Origin: Alphaproteobacteria bacterium
GTDB taxonomy: Bacteria; Myxococcota_A; UBA796; GCA-2862545
Length of the DNA: 28,262 nucleotides
Direction: 5' to 3'
Assembly: GCA_020632875.1 (NCBI GenBank)
Contig: JACKET010000033.1
Location: 1 to 28,262 of the forward strand
Shown here in pieces: positions 21,896 to 28,262 of the stretch. A model generated the notes under the pieces. That model did not search any database, was not told the DNA's origin, and worked only from the letters and a program-made list of their open reading frames with translations. Numbering within the stretch: the first letter of the stretch is position 1; each line of letters opens with the position of its first letter. Both the position numbers and the translations under genes were made by a program.

Positions 21896-22237
21896 TGGAC
21901 GATGTTCCTCTTTTGGGCGTGCGGGGGCAATCGGTTCCCCGACGTGCCGCGCGAGGTCGAGCGCACGGCGCCGTGGTCCGAGCTGCGGCTGCCGGACGAC
22001 GGCCGCACCGTGTCGAGCGGCGAGGAGGGCCTCGTCGTCCGCTACGACCAGGCCGAGGTCGGCGCGATCGACCGCGCCTGGCGGGGGGCTCTCGAGTCCG
22101 AGGGCTTCGCGGTGGTCGAGGACACGAGCCGCGGCGACCTCGTGTCCTGCAGCCTCGCCCGCGGCGAAGACGGCGTCGCGCTCGCCATCAGCGCGATACG
22201 GGGCGGGGTCGTCGTGAGCCTCCAGGAGCTGCCTTGA
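21893..22237 (+). CDS. Small lipoprotein of unknown function
   Basis: A 114-residue predicted lipoprotein with signal MWTMFLFWACGG (lipobox Cys9) and a small mixed mature domain that I do not recognise. ATG 21893 is favoured by GAGGG five bases upstream; ATG 21881 and ATG 21902 are in-frame alternatives. Its start overlaps the divergent sulfatase-fold gene's start. Its stop overlaps the TTG start of the ICMT-family gene (TTGA), so the two are probably co-translated. Export and lipid anchoring are inferred from the lipobox only. Confidence 0.75.
   Translation: MWTMFLFWACGGNRFPDVPREVERTAPWSELRLPDDGRTVSSGEEGLVVRYDQAEVGAIDRAWRGALESEGFAVVEDTSRGDLVSCSLARGEDGVALAISAIRGGVVVSLQELP
22224..22228 (+). 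promoter_or_regulatory. AGGAG ribosome binding site that decides a TTG start
   Basis: AGGAG sits five bases before TTG 22234 and is the best Shine-Dalgarno match in the area. No ATG or GTG in the same frame close by has such a site. Confidence 0.6.
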
Positions 22238-22791
22238 TCGCGCTGTTCGTCGTCCTCCTGCTGGCCACCGGGGTCATGCGCCTCGGCGAGATGGCCGTCA
22301 GCTGGCGGCGCATGAAGGCGCGCCCCGACGCGGTGATCGACGAGCCCTGGCTGTTCCCGCTGATGGCGCTGCTGCACACGGGCCTCGTGTTCCTCCCGAT
22401 CGCCGAGGTCTTCTGGCTCGATCGTCCCGTGGTGCCGGCGCTCTCCGCGTTCGCCATCGCCCTGCTCGTCGGTGCGACCGCGCTCCGCGTCTGGACCCTC
22501 TCGACCATCGGCGGCAGCTGGAACGTCCGCGTGGTCGCGCCTCCCGCGGACGGCATCGCCACGACGGGGCCCTACGCGTTCATCCGGCACCCGAACTACC
22601 TCGTGGTGATCCTCGAGATCGCGGCCCTCCCGCTCGTGCACACCGCCTGGGCCGCCGCCATCGCGCTCTCCGCGCTGAACGCCTTCGTGTTGTTCCACCG
22701 GATCCGCACCGAAGAAGCCGTCCTGGCGCGCAACCCCCGCTGGGCCGAGGCGTTTCGTGACAAGGCGCGACTCGTCCCCGGGGTGCTCTGA
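22234..22791 (+). CDS. ICMT-family (isoprenylcysteine carboxyl methyltransferase-like) membrane protein
   Basis: A 185-residue integral membrane protein with four or five hydrophobic helices. The family signature GPYAFIRHPNYLVV lies around residues 111-125 (RHPNY at 118-122), the S-adenosylmethionine-binding part of ICMT-type methyltransferases and related isoprenoid or fatty-acid membrane enzymes. Bacterial members methylate unknown substrates; bacteria lack CaaX prenylation, so the name should not be taken literally. The start is TTG 22234, with AGGAG at 22224-22228 directly upstream and a 4-nt overlap with the preceding lipoprotein gene. Longer in-frame extensions upstream are shadows of the opposite-strand operon. 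Confidence 0.85.
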   Translation: MIALFVVLLLATGVMRLGEMAVSWRRMKARPDAVIDEPWLFPLMALLHTGLVFLPIAEVFWLDRPVVPALSAFAIALLVGATALRVWTLSTIGGSWNVRVVAPPADGIATTGPYAFIRHPNYLVVILEIAALPLVHTAWAAAIALSALNAFVLFHRIRTEEAVLARNPRWAEAFRDKARLVPGVL

Positions 22792-22799
22792 TCCCGGGG
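22776..22799 (+). terminator. Candidate hairpin at the ICMT gene end
   Basis: CCCCGGG (22776-22782) pairs perfectly with CCCGGGG (22793-22799) across the stop codon. The 7-bp GC stem is strong but has no T-tract; it may be a terminator or an mRNA-end stabiliser before the DUF4920 gene. Confidence 0.3.
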
Positions 22800-22831
22800 C
22801 GGCGATATCAGGCCGGCCGTCTGGAGGACCC

Positions 22832-23395
22832 ATGCGTTTCACGACTCTCGCCCTGTTCGCCCTCGTCGCCTGTGGCGGCACGCCCGAAGCCGCTCCCGAG
22901 GCCGATGGCGCCACGGACGCGCACGAGAAGCACGAGGCCGAGGCCGAGCACCACGAAGACCACGACGGCATGAAGTCCGACGCGGTGGTGACGGATGGCT
23001 GGGCCCACTACGGTGACGCGTTCACGCTCTCCGATTCGTCCGACTGCAAAGACCTCATCGCGAACCCCGATGCCAAGGTCGACCAGACCGTCCGCGTCAC
23101 GGGCCGCATCGACAACGTCTGCCAGAAGGCGGGCTGCTGGATGGTCATCGCCGACGACGAGGGCAAGTACCTCCGCGTCACGATGAAGGAGCACGCCTTC
23201 GGCGTCCCCACCGACACGAAGACCGGCGACGGCACGGTGGCCGACATCGAAGGCACGCTCATCAAGAAGGAGCTCGATGCGAAGACGCTCGAGCACCTGA
23301 AGTCCGAGGCGAAGGGCTCCCCCGAAGAGCTCGAGGCCCAGTTCGCGCCGAAGTACGAGATCGTCGCGACCGGCGTGTCCCTCAAGCAGGGCTAG
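22832..23395 (+). CDS. DUF4920-type lipoprotein with His-rich linker
   Basis: A 187-residue predicted lipoprotein with signal ending at Cys14 (ALVAC). GGAGGA at 22823-22828 precedes ATG 22832. After the signal, a His/Glu-rich linker carries His31, 34, 40, 41 and 44 and may bind metal. The rest matches the DUF4920 pattern: an OB-like beta domain with VRVTGRIDNVC, a Cys97/Cys102 pair, WMV, and the HAFGVP segment. DUF4920 proteins are exported and of unknown function. It lies downstream of the ICMT-like gene with its own ribosome binding site. It ends 30 nt before the convergent lipoprotein gene. Confidence 0.85.
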   Translation: MRFTTLALFALVACGGTPEAAPEADGATDAHEKHEAEAEHHEDHDGMKSDAVVTDGWAHYGDAFTLSDSSDCKDLIANPDAKVDQTVRVTGRIDNVCQKAGCWMVIADDEGKYLRVTMKEHAFGVPTDTKTGDGTVADIEGTLIKKELDAKTLEHLKSEAKGSPEELEAQFAPKYEIVATGVSLKQG

Positions 23396-23425
23396 GAGCC
23401 CGGGCGCGCGTGCTCCAGGCCCTCG

Positions 23426-24238
23426 CTACTGCGGGTCGGTGATCACGACCGTCGACATCAGCGGCATCGTGCCCGTGAGCACGCCGCCGCTCTCGGTGAC
23501 GCTGCCCGCGAGGATCCAGCTGCTGGACTCGTAGTCGCCGACGTACACCTCGTAGGTGCCGCCCGCGGTGAGGCCCATGTCGTTGGTGATCTCGAAGGGG
23601 ATGCCCGCGACACCGTGGTAGTCGAACGGGCTCGTGAACCACATCGCGTGGATGTTCTCGAGGCCGTCGACCGTGGGCCACTGCGTGCTGTCGACGCGGA
23701 CACCCGCGACCTGGGTGGCGTCGGGGAGGAACGGGGGCGTCTCGAGGCCGTTCACGTCGAGCATGACGCGCAGGCCGGTGCCGACCTGGTGCCACGCGGC
23801 CGTCGCGCCGAGCGGGGACGGGCTGTCGAGCAGCGGCAGGGTCATCGCGAGGCTCTTCGGAACGCCCTCTTCGAGGGTCACGGCCGAGAAGCCCGTGGCG
23901 CGCGTGGCGTCGCCGGGCACGAGGACCTCGAAGCTGTGCGGGAACGCCTGGACGTTGTCGATCGCGAAGCCGCCCGCGGCGTCGGCCGTGGCGTTGAGGC
24001 ACAGCTCGCCCCGGCAGAAGCGGATCTGCGCGCCCTGGAGCGCCGCGCCGGTGCCGTCGTAGATCGTGCCGCTCACGTTGGTGACGGGCATGTCGGTGTC
24101 GGTGTCGGCGTCGGTGTCGGCATCCGTGTCGGTGTCGGCATCCGCGTCGGTATCGGTGTCGGTGTCGGTCTCGACGGGCGGATCCTCAGGGCTCTTGCAG
24201 CCGACGAAGAGCAGGGGAGTGAGCCACAGGGCGCGCAT
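23426..24238 (-). CDS. Lipoprotein with Asp/Thr repeat linker and CarboxypepD_reg-like domain
   Basis: A 270-residue predicted surface lipoprotein. The signal (MRALWLTPLLFVGC) ends in Cys14. Residues 24-49 are an Asp-Thr/Asp-Ala dipeptide repeat, a linker style common in Myxococcota exported proteins. A beta-sandwich like carboxypeptidase regulatory domains follows (about 52-105, VSGTIYDGTGAAL to the FEVLVPG segment). The remaining ~160 residues are beta-rich without a family I recognise. ATG 24238 is preceded by GGAGG on the minus strand. It is divergent from aat and convergent with the DUF4920 gene. Likely a cell-envelope or adhesive role, unproven. Confidence 0.82.
   Translation of the reverse strand: MRALWLTPLLFVGCKSPEDPPVETDTDTDTDADADTDTDADTDADTDTDMPVTNVSGTIYDGTGAALQGAQIRFCRGELCLNATADAAGGFAIDNVQAFPHSFEVLVPGDATRATGFSAVTLEEGVPKSLAMTLPLLDSPSPLGATAAWHQVGTGLRVMLDVNGLETPPFLPDATQVAGVRVDSTQWPTVDGLENIHAMWFTSPFDYHGVAGIPFEITNDMGLTAGGTYEVYVGDYESSSWILAGSVTESGGVLTGTMPLMSTVVITDPQ
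24091..24172. repeat. GTCGGT-type hexanucleotide repeat encoding the Asp/Thr linker
   Basis: Imperfect 6-nt units (GTCGGT, GTCGGC, ATCCGT and close variants) run through this stretch in frame. They encode the acidic dipeptide linker of the lipoprotein on the minus strand. Slippage would change linker length without a frameshift. Confidence 0.8.
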
Positions 24239-24295
24239 CGGACCTCCAGGGGTGGTCCACAACGTTAATCTCGTCACGGCACCCTCCGCTACACC
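24239..24295. promoter_or_regulatory. Divergent promoter region, lipoprotein gene / aat
   Basis: These 57 nt lie between divergent starts. The AT-rich core AACGTTAATC (24261-24270) contains the palindrome AACGTT and is the only likely place for -10 elements in either direction. No Shine-Dalgarno precedes aat. Confidence 0.3.
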
Positions 24296-25003
24296 ATGCC
24301 GATCTATCGAATCCCGCAACAGCACGTGTTCCCGGACCCCGAGCTCGCGGATCCCAACGGCCTGCTGGGCGTGGGCGGCGACCTCGACCCCGCGCGCGTG
24401 CTGCTCGCGTACCACCTCGGGATCTTCCCGTGGTTCAGCCGGGGCCAGCCGATCCTGTGGTGGTCGCCCGATCCGCGGCTGGTGCTCGAGCCGTCGGCGC
24501 TCCAGATCCAGCGCAGCCTCGGCAAGCGCATCCGGCAGCAGCCCTACCGGATCACGATGGACCTCGCGTTCTCCGAGGTGATCGAGCAGTGCGGCCGCGT
24601 CCCGCGGCCCGGGCAGGACGGCACGTGGATCACGCCCGGCATGCTGCGCGCGTATCAGCAGCTGTTCGAGGCCGGGTTCGCGCACAGCGTCGAGGCGTGG
24701 GAGGGCGACACGCTGGTCGGCGGGCTCTACGGCGTCTCCGTGGGTTCGCTGTTCGCCGGCGAGTCGATGTTCGCGCTCCGCCCGGACGCGTCGAAGATCG
24801 CGTTCGTGCACTTCGTGCGCCAGTTCGAGCGGTGGGGCGGCGAGCTCGTCGACTGCCAGGTGCAGACCGAGCACCTCGCCCGCTTCGGAGCCGTCGAGAT
24901 CCCGCGCGCCGACTATCTGGCGCGGCTCCGGGAATGTGCTTCGAAGCCCGCTCGCCCCGCCCCGTGGCAGTTCGATGACGACTTCGTGTGTGATGGGCGG
25001 TAG
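24296..25003 (+). CDS. aat: Leucyl/phenylalanyl-tRNA-protein transferase
   Basis: A 235-residue cytoplasmic enzyme of the N-degron pathway: it transfers Leu or Phe from aminoacyl-tRNA to proteins with N-terminal Arg or Lys, marking them for ClpS/ClpAP. Family motifs are clear: GLLGVGGDL near the N terminus, GIFPWF (42-47), WWSPDPR (55-61), GGLYGV (142-147), GESMF (155-159), SK at 166-167 and DCQ at 186-188. Length and start match the family. No Shine-Dalgarno precedes ATG 24296, so initiation may depend on the short leader. No clp genes are in view. Confidence 0.95.
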   Translation: MPIYRIPQQHVFPDPELADPNGLLGVGGDLDPARVLLAYHLGIFPWFSRGQPILWWSPDPRLVLEPSALQIQRSLGKRIRQQPYRITMDLAFSEVIEQCGRVPRPGQDGTWITPGMLRAYQQLFEAGFAHSVEAWEGDTLVGGLYGVSVGSLFAGESMFALRPDASKIAFVHFVRQFERWGGELVDCQVQTEHLARFGAVEIPRADYLARLRECASKPARPAPWQFDDDFVCDGR

Positions 25004-25014
25004 CCGCTTGCCGT

Positions 25015-25020
25015 TAGAAT
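25015..25020 (+). promoter_or_regulatory. Possible -10 element TAGAAT
   Basis: TAGAAT lies just after the aat stop and 40 nt before the next start codon, in otherwise GC-rich DNA. No good -35 is seen at 16-18 nt spacing. Confidence 0.3.
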
Positions 25021-25059
25021 GATCGCGGTGGCGAGCGACCGGTGAGGTAGAACAGGTTC

Positions 25060-26832
25060 ATGCAAGAGGAGGCTCTCCAGCGCTTCCTGGCTTCCGTGCG
25101 TTGCGAGCGATTGATCGATTATCTCGATCCAATCGGCGAAACGGCAGAGGAGGCCTTGGCGCGGCGGATCCGTTGGGCGCGGATGACGCGCAACGATCCG
25201 GCCCATGCCGACGAAGCGATGTTCCTCCTCCAACACGAGGAACCGCTCCGTCAGGTGCTGACGCGCGAGCTGTCCGAAGACTCCGGATGGGTCGAGGGCG
25301 TCGAGCCGGGGCAGGAGTACGACACCGCCTCCTCGTGGTCGCGCGACGGCGGCCCGCAGACCCACCTCGCCGAAGACGACGAGACCGAGCTCGACGAAGC
25401 GTCCGCCTCCGCCGTCTACGAGACGGGCATCATGCGCATCGAGGACATCACGGTCGACTCGATCCCGACGCACCCGCCGGCCCCCGACCGCGAGTCCGCG
25501 CCCGACGCCATCCCCGACGACGGCCCGTCCGGCGACGAGGTCGAGTACGCCGCATCCGAGCCGGATGGCGAGATGACGCTCGACGCCACCGCGCCCGAGC
25601 CCATCGGCGATCCGGTCGAGATCCAGCCCGGGGTGAAGGTGAACCCGGGCGTGAAGGAGGTCGGCGTGAAGTCGCCGACCGCGGGCGGCCACGTGGGCCT
25701 GCTCCAGCCGCGCCGCCAGGTCCGCACCGCGAGCCCTCCCGGGCGCCGCGTCGCGACGCCCACCCTGTCCGCCACGCTGCCCCCGCCCAGCATGTCGCTC
25801 CCGCCGCCCACCGACGACACGCCCGTGGGCATCGACGGGGCCGAGGGCGCGCTGTCTCCGTCGCCCGAGCTCGCGCGGGCGATCGCCCAGGCCGCCACCA
25901 CCGGCCGCACCGGCGAGCCCAGCCCCACCGTCGCGCTCGCGCCGCCCGCGAACGACGACGACAACACCACGAGCGCGCTCGTCTGGCTCGCGGTGGGCAT
26001 GGGCGTCGTGATCGTGATCGGCTTCGTCGGCGGGTGGATCTGGAGCAACTCCGGAGGCACCGCCGAGGTCGCCGACCTCGATCCCGTGACGATGCCCCGC
26101 GTCGAGCCGCCCACACCGGCGAAGATCGTCCCGGTCACGCCCGATCCCGAGCCCCTGTCGGGCGTCGAGGGCTCTCCGCCGTCGCCTGCGCTCGTGGATC
26201 CGTCGCAGCCCTCGCCGACCCCGATGCCCGCTCCGGTGACGCAGCCCTCGCCCGCTCCGGTGACGCAGCCCTCGCCCGCTCCGGTGACGCAGCCCGTGGT
26301 CGCTCCGGTGGAGCTGCCCGCTCCGGCTCCGGCTCCGGCCCCCGTGACGCAGCCATCTCCAGCTCCGGTGCCCGATCCGGCGCCCGTGCAGCCGCCCGAT
26401 CCGGCGCCCGTGCAGGCGCCCGTGCCCCAGCCCGATCCGGCGCCGGTCGCGCCCGCACCCACCCAGCCCGATCCGGCGCCGGTCGCGTCGCCATCGCCGT
26501 CGCCGACCTCCGAGCGCGTCGAGCCCGACCGCCCCGAGGCCGAAGCGCCCGACCTGCGCGGCATGTGGACCGGTATGGTCGGCGGCTCCGGGTTCGTGCT
26601 CCGCGTGCAGGCCCAGACGGGCTCTTCGTTCTCCGGCCGCGCCGAGGTGCTGCAGTCGACGGGGTCCTGGGCGCGCTACAGCGTCACCGGAACCCTCGAC
26701 GTGGCGTCGGGCAGCCTGCGCTTCTCGAACCTCACGGGCGACGTGTCGTTCACCGGCAACGTGTCCGAGGGCCCCATGCGCGGCGCGATGACGGCCGACG
26801 GCGAGACCCGCGACTTCGAGATCTCGCGGTAG
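25060..26832 (+). CDS. Single-pass membrane protein with Pro-rich stalk and C-terminal beta domain
   Basis: A 590-residue protein I cannot assign to a named family. Residues 1-75 form a compact helical domain (RFLASVRCERLIDYLDPIG onward). Residues 76-300 are acidic, Pro- and Thr-rich and probably disordered. One hydrophobic helix (about 306-328) spans the membrane. A Pro-rich stalk of PAPVTQPS-like repeats runs from about 365 to 490. The C-terminal ~90 residues start GMWTGMVGGSG and look like a small antiparallel beta domain with repeated Gly turns. The expected topology is cytoplasmic N-terminal domain and outside C-terminal domain. This layout could join a cytoplasmic signal to the envelope, but no kinase, sigma-regulator or peptidoglycan-binding motif is seen. 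Confidence 0.82.
   Translation: MQEEALQRFLASVRCERLIDYLDPIGETAEEALARRIRWARMTRNDPAHADEAMFLLQHEEPLRQVLTRELSEDSGWVEGVEPGQEYDTASSWSRDGGPQTHLAEDDETELDEASASAVYETGIMRIEDITVDSIPTHPPAPDRESAPDAIPDDGPSGDEVEYAASEPDGEMTLDATAPEPIGDPVEIQPGVKVNPGVKEVGVKSPTAGGHVGLLQPRRQVRTASPPGRRVATPTLSATLPPPSMSLPPPTDDTPVGIDGAEGALSPSPELARAIAQAATTGRTGEPSPTVALAPPANDDDNTTSALVWLAVGMGVVIVIGFVGGWIWSNSGGTAEVADLDPVTMPRVEPPTPAKIVPVTPDPEPLSGVEGSPPSPALVDPSQPSPTPMPAPVTQPSPAPVTQPSPAPVTQPVVAPVELPAPAPAPAPVTQPSPAPVPDPAPVQPPDPAPVQAPVPQPDPAPVAPAPTQPDPAPVASPSPSPTSERVEPDRPEAEAPDLRGMWTGMVGGSGFVLRVQAQTGSSFSGRAEVLQSTGSWARYSVTGTLDVASGSLRFSNLTGDVSFTGNVSEGPMRGAMTADGETRDFEISR
26230..26300 (+). repeat. 24-nt tandem repeat encoding the Pro-rich stalk
   Basis: Three units of 24 nt start at 26230, 26254 and 26278; the third is nearly complete. 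Each encodes APVTQPSP. Looser relatives (GATCCGGCGCCGGTCGC and similar) continue to about 26490. Unit length is a multiple of three, so copy changes keep the frame. Confidence 0.8.
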
Positions 26833-26859
26833 CGCCGTGCGCGCGGGGGCGCTCCCTCG

Positions 26860-27888
26860 CTATTCGTCGTCGCCGCCGGGCTCGTCGCCGTCATCGGGCT
26901 CGTCCGGCTCGTCGAGATCGTCGGCGTCGTCACCCTCGTCGGCGTCGTCGGCGTCGTCGGCCTCTTCGGGCTCGTCGCCGTCGACCTCTTCGACATCGTC
27001 GAGCTCGGGCGACTCGTCGTCACCGCCCTCGTCGAGGTCGCCCTTGCGGGACCGGCGCCGGCGACCGCGGCGGTTCTCCCAGCTGTAGCCGCCGGACGGC
27101 TCGGGGACGGGGAAGGGCGCCTCTCCGCGCCATCCGGAGCGGAGCTCGGCGAGCGCGCGGTCCCAGCGTGCCAGCATCGGCGGGATGGCGAAGGGCACGA
27201 GGAGCGCATCGGCCGTGCCGCAGGCCTTCACGAGCTCGTCGGTCGCGTCGATGGGGTCTTCCGAGTAGATGCCGAGCGAGATCCCGTGCTTGTCGCGGTG
27301 CACGAGGATCAGCGCCTTCACGAGCGGCACGACGGCCGGCAGCGCGCCGGGCTGGAAGCGGGCGGGAGGCGAATCGAGCGTCGCCATCCCGACGAGCGGG
27401 AAGAGCGACTCGAACAGCGCGGCGTCGTCGGTGCCGGGCTTGACCACGGCGAACCCGCGCAGCCGGTCTTCGCCGTCGTCGAGCAGCGTGCGGATCTCGT
27501 CGATGTCGGACACGCGCTTGTACCAGCGCACCATCGCGGCATCCGACCGACCGCCGGCCCGGTACCCGTCGTACAGCTCGACGCCGAGCGCGTCGTCGGG
27601 GATGTCGGCGGGGTGCCCGTCTTCCATGAAGGCCAGCAGGGCATCCTTCGGGAACAGGCGGCGGATCAGGTCGGCCCCGTCGAGCCCGGAGTGCGGGAGC
27701 CCGCGCAGCGCGTCGGCCGCGGAGAGGTCGCTGAACGCCGCGCCGCTCAACACGAGCCGCTGAACCTCGACCTGCTCTTCGTCGGCCTCGGGATCCCAGA
27801 CCTCGATCCATCGCTCGCGGCCGCGGCAGAGCCGCCCGGGCTTGAAGGGCTTGAACGGCGCGTTGCTGTATCCCAGGGCGCGGACCAT
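26860..27888 (-). CDS. Protein of unknown function with long acidic C-terminal tail
   Basis: A 342-residue, probably cytoplasmic protein that I do not recognise. Residues 1-265 look globular (mixed alpha/beta, no Cys clusters, no signal). A short basic stretch (NRRGRRRRSRKG, about 270-281) is followed by ~60 residues almost wholly of Asp, Glu, Ala, Gly and Pro. The adjacent basic and acidic blocks may interact with each other or with nucleic acid. ATG 27888 has GGAG about six bases upstream on the minus strand. It is divergent from metG with only 58 nt between, and convergent with the Pro-rich membrane protein gene. Confidence 0.78.
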   Translation of the reverse strand: MVRALGYSNAPFKPFKPGRLCRGRERWIEVWDPEADEEQVEVQRLVLSGAAFSDLSAADALRGLPHSGLDGADLIRRLFPKDALLAFMEDGHPADIPDDALGVELYDGYRAGGRSDAAMVRWYKRVSDIDEIRTLLDDGEDRLRGFAVVKPGTDDAALFESLFPLVGMATLDSPPARFQPGALPAVVPLVKALILVHRDKHGISLGIYSEDPIDATDELVKACGTADALLVPFAIPPMLARWDRALAELRSGWRGEAPFPVPEPSGGYSWENRRGRRRRSRKGDLDEGGDDESPELDDVEEVDGDEPEEADDADDADEGDDADDLDEPDEPDDGDEPGGDDE

Positions 27889-27946
27889 GCGGTCTCCGGC
27901 GTGTGAAGTGGGGGGATTGGGATATGGAGGTCCGCTCGGAGGGGAA
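27889..27946. promoter_or_regulatory. Divergent promoter region, acidic-tailed gene / metG
   Basis: These 58 nt must hold the metG promoter and that of the minus-strand gene if neither is read through. An 8-codon open frame (ATG 27924 to TGA 27948-27950) ends over the metG GTG. No clear promoter hexamers are visible. Confidence 0.3.
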
Positions 27947-28262
27947 GTGAGCGAGAAGACCTTCTACATCACGACGCCCATCTACTACGTCAACGGCAAC
28001 CCGCACATCGGGCATGCCTACACGACGACGGCGGCGGATGCGATCGCGCGGTACCGGCGGCTCGAAGGCCGGCCGGTGTTCTTCCTGACGGGCACCGACG
28101 AGCACGGCCAGAAGGTGCTCGAGGCGGCCGAGAAGCGCGGGATGACGCCGAAGGCCCACTGCGACGACATGGTTCCGCGGTGGATGGGCATGATGGAGGG
28201 GCTCTCGATCCGCTACGACCGGTTCATCCGCACGACGGATGCCGACCACGAGGCCGTCGTGA
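27947..28262 (+). CDS. metG: Methionyl-tRNA synthetase (5' part; runs off the window)
   Basis: The first 105 codons of a class I aminoacyl-tRNA synthetase that charges tRNA-Met. The class I signature HIGH is present at residues 20-23 after TPIYYVNGNP, and TGTDEHGQK follows at 48-56, both diagnostic of MetRS. The start is GTG 27947, with GGAGGGG at 27938-27944 close upstream. No ATG in this frame precedes the conserved N terminus. The gene continues beyond 28262, so KMSKS and any C-terminal tRNA-binding domain cannot be seen. Confidence 0.93.
   Translation, partial: MSEKTFYITTPIYYVNGNPHIGHAYTTTAADAIARYRRLEGRPVFFLTGTDEHGQKVLEAAEKRGMTPKAHCDDMVPRWMGMMEGLSIRYDRFIRTTDADHEAVV

Noticed and set aside
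21895..22008. N-terminal extension of the sulfatase-fold protein to 22008
   Set aside because: The extension is Arg/Ser-rich, overlaps the divergent lipoprotein gene, and would bury the signal peptide starting at 21894.
20395..22233. Long plus-strand extension of the ICMT-like gene
   Set aside because: It runs antisense to the sulfatase-fold gene. TTG 22234 with AGGAG fits the family's first membrane helix.

Overview
The window is very GC-rich, and the genes show the strong third-position G/C bias expected of such DNA. Several exported proteins carry very short lipoprotein signals followed by Ala/Pro or Asp-Thr linkers. A Leu/Phe-tRNA-protein transferase, a methionyl-tRNA synthetase, an M64-type peptidase and a PUFA-synthase-like megasynthase are also present. 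Together these suggest a Myxococcota-type bacterium (former Deltaproteobacteria). This placement is inference from style and gene content; no rRNA or other taxonomic marker is present. I found no tRNA, rRNA, insertion sequence, integrase or CRISPR array.

Layout. 1-651 has no supportable gene; it holds a two-module tandem repeat and GC-rich hairpins. 652-1881 (-) is an adenosine deaminase, divergent from a small acidic protein (2044-2457). 2681-6624 (+) is a two-gene unit with a 4-nt overlap: a SNF2-family ATPase and a SWIM zinc-finger protein. 6910-17088 (+) is one 3392-residue open reading frame encoding a multidomain fatty-acid/polyketide-type synthase, followed by a GNAT acetyltransferase.

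17731-21894 (-) is a run of four exported or lipid-anchored proteins: alkaline-phosphatase-superfamily 'sulfatase', NADase-type glycan-binding/discoidin-like lipoprotein, M64-like metallopeptidase lipoprotein and a small lipoprotein. The first three are tightly packed. Divergent from it, with a start codon sharing the same CATG, is a small lipoprotein gene coupled to an ICMT-family membrane protein, followed by a DUF4920 lipoprotein. 23426-24238 (-) is a lipoprotein with an Asp/Thr linker. aat, a single-pass Pro-rich membrane protein, an acidic-tailed protein (-) and the 5' end of metG complete the window.

The centre of interest is the megasynthase. By motif its order is: N-terminal degenerate NPD/TIM-barrel-like region, KS, AT, carrier, second KS, carrier, carrier, KR, DH, and a C-terminal Sfp-type phosphopantetheinyl transferase. 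It resembles PUFA synthases and enediyne PKSs, but it is a single protein with no linked ER, thioesterase or partner synthase. All three carrier domains have Thr where the phosphopantetheine-accepting Ser is expected. How such a synthase is primed and what it makes are the main open questions here.
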